8,813 bases of DNA from contig JAJPDY010000036.1 in NCBI GenBank assembly GCA_023252395.1, positions 1 through 8,813 on the forward strand, read 5' to 3'. Of this stretch, positions 4,933 through 8,813 are shown piece after piece. This stretch comes from Nitrososphaera sp. (lineage in GTDB: Archaea; Thermoproteota; Nitrososphaeria; Nitrososphaerales; Nitrososphaeraceae). The notes beneath the pieces are model-generated. The model was not told the origin of the DNA and ran no database searches. It saw only the letters and a list, made by a program, of their open reading frames with translations. Positions within the stretch are counted from its first letter, which is position 1; each line of letters begins with the position of its first letter. The position numbers and the translations under genes were made by a program.

Positions 4933-7790
4933 GGCTTGTGCCTCTGCTGCAATATCTTTTGGTCCACCGCCAGCTTTGGCTTTAGATACTTGCCGGTGTA
5001 GCTGTCTTTATTTTCGCCTATCTCTTCAGGCGTTCCTGCTGCCACTATCATGCCACCTCCGGCGCCGCCTTCGGGTCCCAAGTCAACTATCCAGTCTGCC
5101 GAAGCAATGACATCAAGATTGTGCTCAATTACGATAATGGTGTTGCCAAGGTCTACAAGCCTCTTTAGTACGCTTAGCAGCTTGCTGACGTCTGCAAAGT
5201 GGAGGCCGGTTGTTGGCTCGTCCAGTATGTAGACCGTCTTGCCAGTGTCACGCCTTGACAGTTCGGCTGCCAGCTTGATCCTCTGGGCTTCCCCGCCTGA
5301 CAGAGTTGTGGCAGGCTGGCCGAGCCTCAGATATCCAAGGCCGACATCATTTAGCGTCTGGAGCTTTTTTGTAATTGATGAAATATTAAGGAAGAATTCT
5401 AGAGCCTCTTCAATCGTCATGTCAAGCACGTCAGAAATAGTCTTGCCCTTGTACTTTATCGCAAGCGTTTCAGAGTTGTAGCGCCTGCCCTTGCATTCGT
5501 CGCAAGTGACATAGACATCCGGCAGGAACTGCATCTCTATCTTTTTGACGCCTCCACCTTCGCATGCTTCACACCTTCCTTCAGAAACGTTGAACGAGAA
5601 CCTGCCTGCCTTGTATCCCATCTCTTTTGCCTGCGGTGTCTTTGCAAATAATTCGCGAATAGGAGTAAAGGCGCTGACGTAGGTGGCTGCGTTAGAGCGA
5701 GGTGTCCTGCCAATAGGTGATTGGTCGATTCCTATCACCTTGTCTATATGCTCCAGTCCAGACAGCTTGTTGTGCTTGCCCGGCCTGTCCTTTGCGTCAT
5801 ACAAGTGACTTGCAAGAGCTCTGAACAAGATATCGTTTACAAGAGTCGACTTGCCAGAGCCGGAGACTCCAGTGACCACCGTCATGCAGCCAAGCGGAAA
5901 GCGCACGTCTATTGACTTTAGGTTGTTTTCTTGCGCGCCGTGCACCGCCAGCCATTTTGACGCCTTGCGCCTTTCATGCTGGTGCGAAACTAGCCTGTCG
6001 CCTCTCAGGAATGCTCCAGTAATGGAATTTGAATTTTCTAGTATGTCTTCGAGCCTGCCGCTTGCGACGATCTCGCCGCCATGGATGCCTGCACCCGGGC
6101 CAATATCTATTATCCAGTCTGAGCTCCTTATCACTTCCTCGTCGTGCTCTACCACTACAAGCGTGTTGTCCAGATCACGCAGTTTTTTCAGAGTGTCTAT
6201 CAGCCTTGCATTGTCGCGCTGGTGCAAGCCTATCGTGGGCTCGTCAAGGACGTAGAGCACTCCTGTCAAGTTTGAGCCTATCTGGGTTGCAAGCCTGATT
6301 CTCTGCGACTCGCCTCCTGATAATGTGGCGGTCATTCTGTTGAGCGTAAGGTAGTTCAGGCCGACGTTTCGCAAAAATTCAAGCCTTGAAATGATTTCTT
6401 TAAGTATTGTCCTTGCAATGTAGCGCTCTGTCTCTGACAGTTCCAGCACTTGAAAGAACTTGTAGCACTCGTCAATCGACAGGTCACACACGTCCATTAT
6501 TGATTTGCTGCCTATCCTGACTGCAAGGGCTTCGTCGCGCAGGCGCCTGCCGTTGCAGCGCTCGCAAAAGCGCTCACGCATGAATTGCATTAGGTCTTCG
6601 CGCTTTGATTCCGACTCTGTCTCTCTGTAGATGCGCTCAAGATTTGGGATGACTCCTTCAAACCTCCCATTGTATTCCCACCTGCTGTCAGAGTAGCGTG
6701 ATTCATACTTGTAGTGGATGTTCTCGTCAGTGCCATACAATATCACCTTTAGCTGCCTTTCAGTCATCTTTGCAACCGGAGTCGACAGGTCAAAGCCAAA
6801 TTTCTTGCCAACATCTTTGAGCATTGACGAGCGGAAGGTAGCAAAGTGTCCTGTCCACGGCTTTATCGCTCCATCTAGTATGCTCTTTGTCCTGTCTGGT
6901 ATTATCAGGTCTGGATCGAATTCAATCTTTATTCCAAGGCCGTTGCACTCCTTGCATGCGCCAAATGGGGAGTTGAACGAGAATGTGCGGGGCTCTAAAT
7001 CCCCAAGGGAAATGCCGCAGTGCGGGCAGGCATTTCTCTGCGAATACATCGTGTCTTTGCCGTCAACTGAGACGACCACAACACCATTGCCAACCTTCAA
7101 TGCAGACTGTATCGAGTCAAAGAGCCTGCTCTTTTCCCCTGCAGATGGCCTGAGTCTGTCAACGACGACTTCAATTGTGTGCTTTTTCTGCTTGTCCAGC
7201 CTCGGGTACTGCGGCTTTTCTTCCTCGTCCAGCTTTGTTATCTCGCCATCGAGCCTTATCCTTGAAAAGCCATCTTGCCGCAATTCGTCAAACAGTTTTT
7301 CATATGTCCCTTTTTTCGCCTGAATGGCAGGGCCGAGGATCATGACGTTCTTGCCTTCTGCTGTTTTTAGCACAGATTCTGTTATAGAGTCAACTGACTG
7401 ACTGGCAATTTTTCTACCGCACTTTGGGCAGTGAGGCGTGCCAATCCTTGCAAACAACAGTCTTAGGTAATCGTAAATCTCGGTGACTGTCCCAACCGTC
7501 GAGCGTGGGTTCTTGCTCGTAGTTTTCTGCTGTATGGATATTGCCGGCGACAGCCCATCTATAGAGTCGACATCCGGCTTGTCCATCAGTTCCAGAAACT
7601 GCCTTGCATACGCAGACAGCGACTCGACATATCGCCTCTGGCCTTCCGCGTATATCGTGTCAAAGGCAAGAGTCGACTTGCCAGAGCCTGACAATCCCGT
7701 AATGACGACAAGTTTGTTTTTTGGGATCTCTACATTGATGTTCTTTAGGTTGTGCTGTCGGGCTCCCCTGATGATTATCTTGTCGTGCAT
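4929..7790 (-). CDS. uvrA: Excinuclease ABC subunit A (UvrA)
   Basis: UvrA is the damage-sensing ATPase that dimerises, finds distorted DNA and loads UvrB. The protein is full length at 953 residues (E. coli 940). It has two ABC modules: Walker [10 protein letters not shown] (32-40) and GVSGSGKST (641-649), signatures LSGGE (490-494 and 830-834), Walker B LDEPT (D516/E517 and D857/E858), and H-loop histidines H549 and H890. The zinc modules are intact: CxxC pairs at C121/C124, C255/C258, C279/C282 and C409/C412 in the first half, and C740/C743 with C763/C766 around the C-terminal zinc finger that helps recognise damage. The ATG directly follows the uvrB TAG, with GAGGTG 6 bases before it inside the uvrB end. 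Its TGA overlaps the uvrC ATG. This arrangement predicts translational coupling and balanced output. It is a bacterial-type protein, as found in mesophilic archaea. Confidence 0.98.
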   Translation of the reverse strand: MHDKIIIRGARQHNLKNINVEIPKNKLVVITGLSGSGKSTLAFDTIYAEGQRRYVESLSAYARQFLELMDKPDVDSIDGLSPAISIQQKTTSKNPRSTVGTVTEIYDYLRLLFARIGTPHCPKCGRKIASQSVDSITESVLKTAEGKNVMILGPAIQAKKGTYEKLFDELRQDGFSRIRLDGEITKLDEEEKPQYPRLDKQKKHTIEVVVDRLRPSAGEKSRLFDSIQSALKVGNGVVVVSVDGKDTMYSQRNACPHCGISLGDLEPRTFSFNSPFGACKECNGLGIKIEFDPDLIIPDRTKSILDGAIKPWTGHFATFRSSMLKDVGKKFGFDLSTPVAKMTERQLKVILYGTDENIHYKYESRYSDSRWEYNGRFEGVIPNLERIYRETESESKREDLMQFMRERFCERCNGRRLRDEALAVRIGSKSIMDVCDLSIDECYKFFQVLELSETERYIARTILKEIISRLEFLRNVGLNYLTLNRMTATLSGGESQRIRLATQIGSNLTGVLYVLDEPTIGLHQRDNARLIDTLKKLRDLDNTLVVVEHDEEVIRSSDWIIDIGPGAGIHGGEIVASGRLEDILENSNSITGAFLRGDRLVSHQHERRKASKWLAVHGAQENNLKSIDVRFPLGCMTVVTGVSGSGKSTLVNDILFRALASHLYDAKDRPGKHNKLSGLEHIDKVIGIDQSPIGRTPRSNAATYVSAFTPIRELFAKTPQAKEMGYKAGRFSFNVSEGRCEACEGGGVKKIEMQFLPDVYVTCDECKGRRYNSETLAIKYKGKTISDVLDMTIEEALEFFLNISSITKKLQTLNDVGLGYLRLGQPATTLSGGEAQRIKLAAELSRRDTGKTVYILDEPTTGLHFADVSKLLSVLKRLVDLGNTIIVIEHNLDVIASADWIVDLGPEGGAGGGMIVAAGTPEEIGENKDSYTGKYLKPKLAVDQKILQQRHKP
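4941..4945 (-). promoter_or_regulatory. Shine-Dalgarno-like site for uvrC
   Basis: AGAGG on the minus strand lies inside the uvrA 3' end, 8 bases before the uvrC ATG. Together with the ATGA overlap it supports translation of uvrC by ribosomes finishing uvrA. Confidence 0.4.
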
Positions 7791-8813
7791 CTATGACACC
7801 TCTGAATATGCCGGCTCGCCAAGTGCCTTTCTTATCTTGTTCAGCTTTTCTCGGAACATTATCGCCTTTTCAAATTCCAACTCTTCAGCAAACCTCTTCA
7901 TCGTTGCCTCTGTCTCTACTGCCAGTTTCACCAAGTCCTGCCTTGTCATCGACTTGGTCTCTACTGCCATGTCTGCGATCTCTTTTGCACCTTCCGGCAC
8001 TGGCTTGATTATCGTCTTTGGAGTTATCTCGTGCTTTATGTTGTATTCAAGTTGCTTTTTGCGCCTGCGCTCTGTTTCCTCTATCGCTTGCTTCATAGAG
8101 TCGGTAATGCGGTCAGAATATAGTATGACCGAGCCGTCGAGGTTGCGCGCAGCCCTTCCAAATGTCTGAATCAGGCTTGTGGCGTTTCGCAAAAAGCCTT
8201 CCTTGTCTGCGTCTAGTATGGCGACGAGCGAAACTTCAGGGATGTCGAGACCTTCCCTCAGGAGGTTGATTCCGACTAGAACATCAAACTCGCCAAGGCG
8301 CAGCTGCCGTATCAGTTCGGTGCGCTCCAAGCCCTCGATCTCAGAGTGCAAGTATCGAACGCGGACTTCATTTTTAGCCAGAAATTCTGCCAAGTCTTCC
8401 GCCATCCTCTTTGTCAGGGTTGTGACAAGTGTCCGCTGGCTGTTCTTGGCTCTTATTTTAATTTCTTTAATCAAATCCTCCATCTGGTTCTTTGTAGGCC
8501 GGATCTCGACTTTTGGATCGACAAGCCCTGTCGGCCTGACCAGCTGCTCGGCAACCTGCCAACTCGACTTTATCTCGTACTGGCCTGGAGTGGCTGACAC
8601 AAAGATTACGTTCTTTAAGTATTTCTCAAACTCTTCAAACTTTAACGGGCGGTTATCATAGGCGCTTGGCAGGCGAAAGCCATAATCGACAAGCATCTTT
8701 TTGCGAGTATGGTCGCCGTTGTACATGCCATGCAGCTGTGGAAGGGTGACATGCGACTCGTCAATTACCAGCAAAAAGTCGTCGCCAAAAAAGTCAAGCA
8801 GGCACCAAGCCGG
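7791..8813 (-). CDS. uvrB: Excinuclease ABC subunit B (UvrB), C-terminal half (5' end outside window)
   Basis: This is the DNA helicase-fold subunit that verifies damage and recruits UvrC. The frame is open to the right edge, giving 340 residues; roughly the first 320, including Walker A and the beta-hairpin, lie outside. The visible part carries motif II DESH (residues 18-21 of this fragment), motif III SATPG (73-77), [13 protein letters not shown] (129-141), motif [15 protein letters not shown] (181-194), and motif [11 protein letters not shown] (216-224) with R220 and R223. The C-terminal UVR domain (about 304-332, [18 protein letters not shown]) pairs with the UVR domain of UvrC. A TTG within LLVIDESH near 8774 is an internal leucine codon, not a start. 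The TAG stop is followed at once by the uvrA ATG. The sequence closely resembles bacterial UvrB, with no sign of decay. Confidence 0.97.
   Translation of the reverse strand, partial: PAWCLLDFFGDDFLLVIDESHVTLPQLHGMYNGDHTRKKMLVDYGFRLPSAYDNRPLKFEEFEKYLKNVIFVSATPGQYEIKSSWQVAEQLVRPTGLVDPKVEIRPTKNQMEDLIKEIKIRAKNSQRTLVTTLTKRMAEDLAEFLAKNEVRVRYLHSEIEGLERTELIRQLRLGEFDVLVGINLLREGLDIPEVSLVAILDADKEGFLRNATSLIQTFGRAARNLDGSVILYSDRITDSMKQAIEETERRRKKQLEYNIKHEITPKTIIKPVPEGAKEIADMAVETKSMTRQDLVKLAVETEATMKRFAEELEFEKAIMFREKLNKIRKALGEPAYSEVS
7797..7802 (-). promoter_or_regulatory. Shine-Dalgarno for uvrA within the uvrB 3' end
   Basis: The minus strand reads GAGGTG, complementary to the CACCTC of the 16S rRNA 3' end, with a 6-base spacer to the uvrA ATG at 7790. 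This is the clearest ribosome-binding site in the window. It supports ATG 7790 as the start and translation coupled to uvrB. Confidence 0.6.

Noticed and set aside
6718..7323. A 201-residue plus-strand open frame.
   Set aside because: It is antisense to the well-conserved uvrA frame and has no recognisable domain.
7483..8169. A 228-residue plus-strand open frame.
   Set aside because: It lies antisense to uvrB and uvrA, which have full family motifs. Its translation is low-complexity serine-rich and matches nothing I recognise.
8772..8774. A TTG taken as the start of UvrB.
   Set aside because: The frame continues to the window edge, and this codon is a leucine within the conserved LLVIDESH segment, so the gene is truncated by the window.

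Overview
This window looks like a piece of an archaeal chromosome, most likely from a mesophilic ammonia-oxidising thaumarchaeon of the Nitrososphaera type. That assignment is an inference. It rests on about half GC with many ATA and AGG/AGA codons, TATA-like boxes about 26 bases upstream of leaderless or nearly leaderless starts, and a bacterial-type uvrBAC set as found in mesophilic archaea. No rRNA, tRNA, CRISPR array or insertion sequence is visible.

Left part, minus strand (1-1691): three genes read leftwards. They are a 100-residue protein of unknown function, a divergent alanine dehydrogenase-family enzyme, and the first 29 codons of a small cysteine-rich, probably zinc-binding protein cut by the left edge. 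The last two each seem to have their own TATA-like box, so this is probably not one operon.

Centre, plus strand (1692-3318): the 232-base divergent intergenic region holds an AT-rich block with a small inverted repeat. It also holds what looks like a compact folded RNA at 1798-1911: a three-way junction whose two hairpin loops are complementary over 7 bases. Its closing stem contains the only good Shine-Dalgarno-like sequence for the next gene, which suggests a cis-acting translational switch. It precedes a 376-residue fusion of a Rieske [2Fe-2S] domain with a flavodoxin-like NAD(P)H:FMN reductase/iron-sulfur flavoprotein domain. A 76-residue protein of unknown function with its own TATA-like box follows.

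Right part, minus strand (3319-8813): uvrB (5' end outside the window), uvrA and uvrC are packed in that order with no gaps, giving one transcript for nucleotide excision repair. UvrA finds the lesion, UvrB (DESH helicase and UVR domain) verifies it and forms the pre-incision complex, and UvrC makes both cuts. This UvrC keeps the GIY-YIG nuclease, a four-cysteine Fe-S site, a UVR domain and an RNase H-like nuclease, but ends before the usual C-terminal helix-hairpin-helix domain. Its stop codon abuts the stop of the convergent 76-residue gene with no base between them.

The structured RNA upstream of the Rieske-flavoprotein gene is the most unusual element. I do not recognise it as any known riboswitch class.
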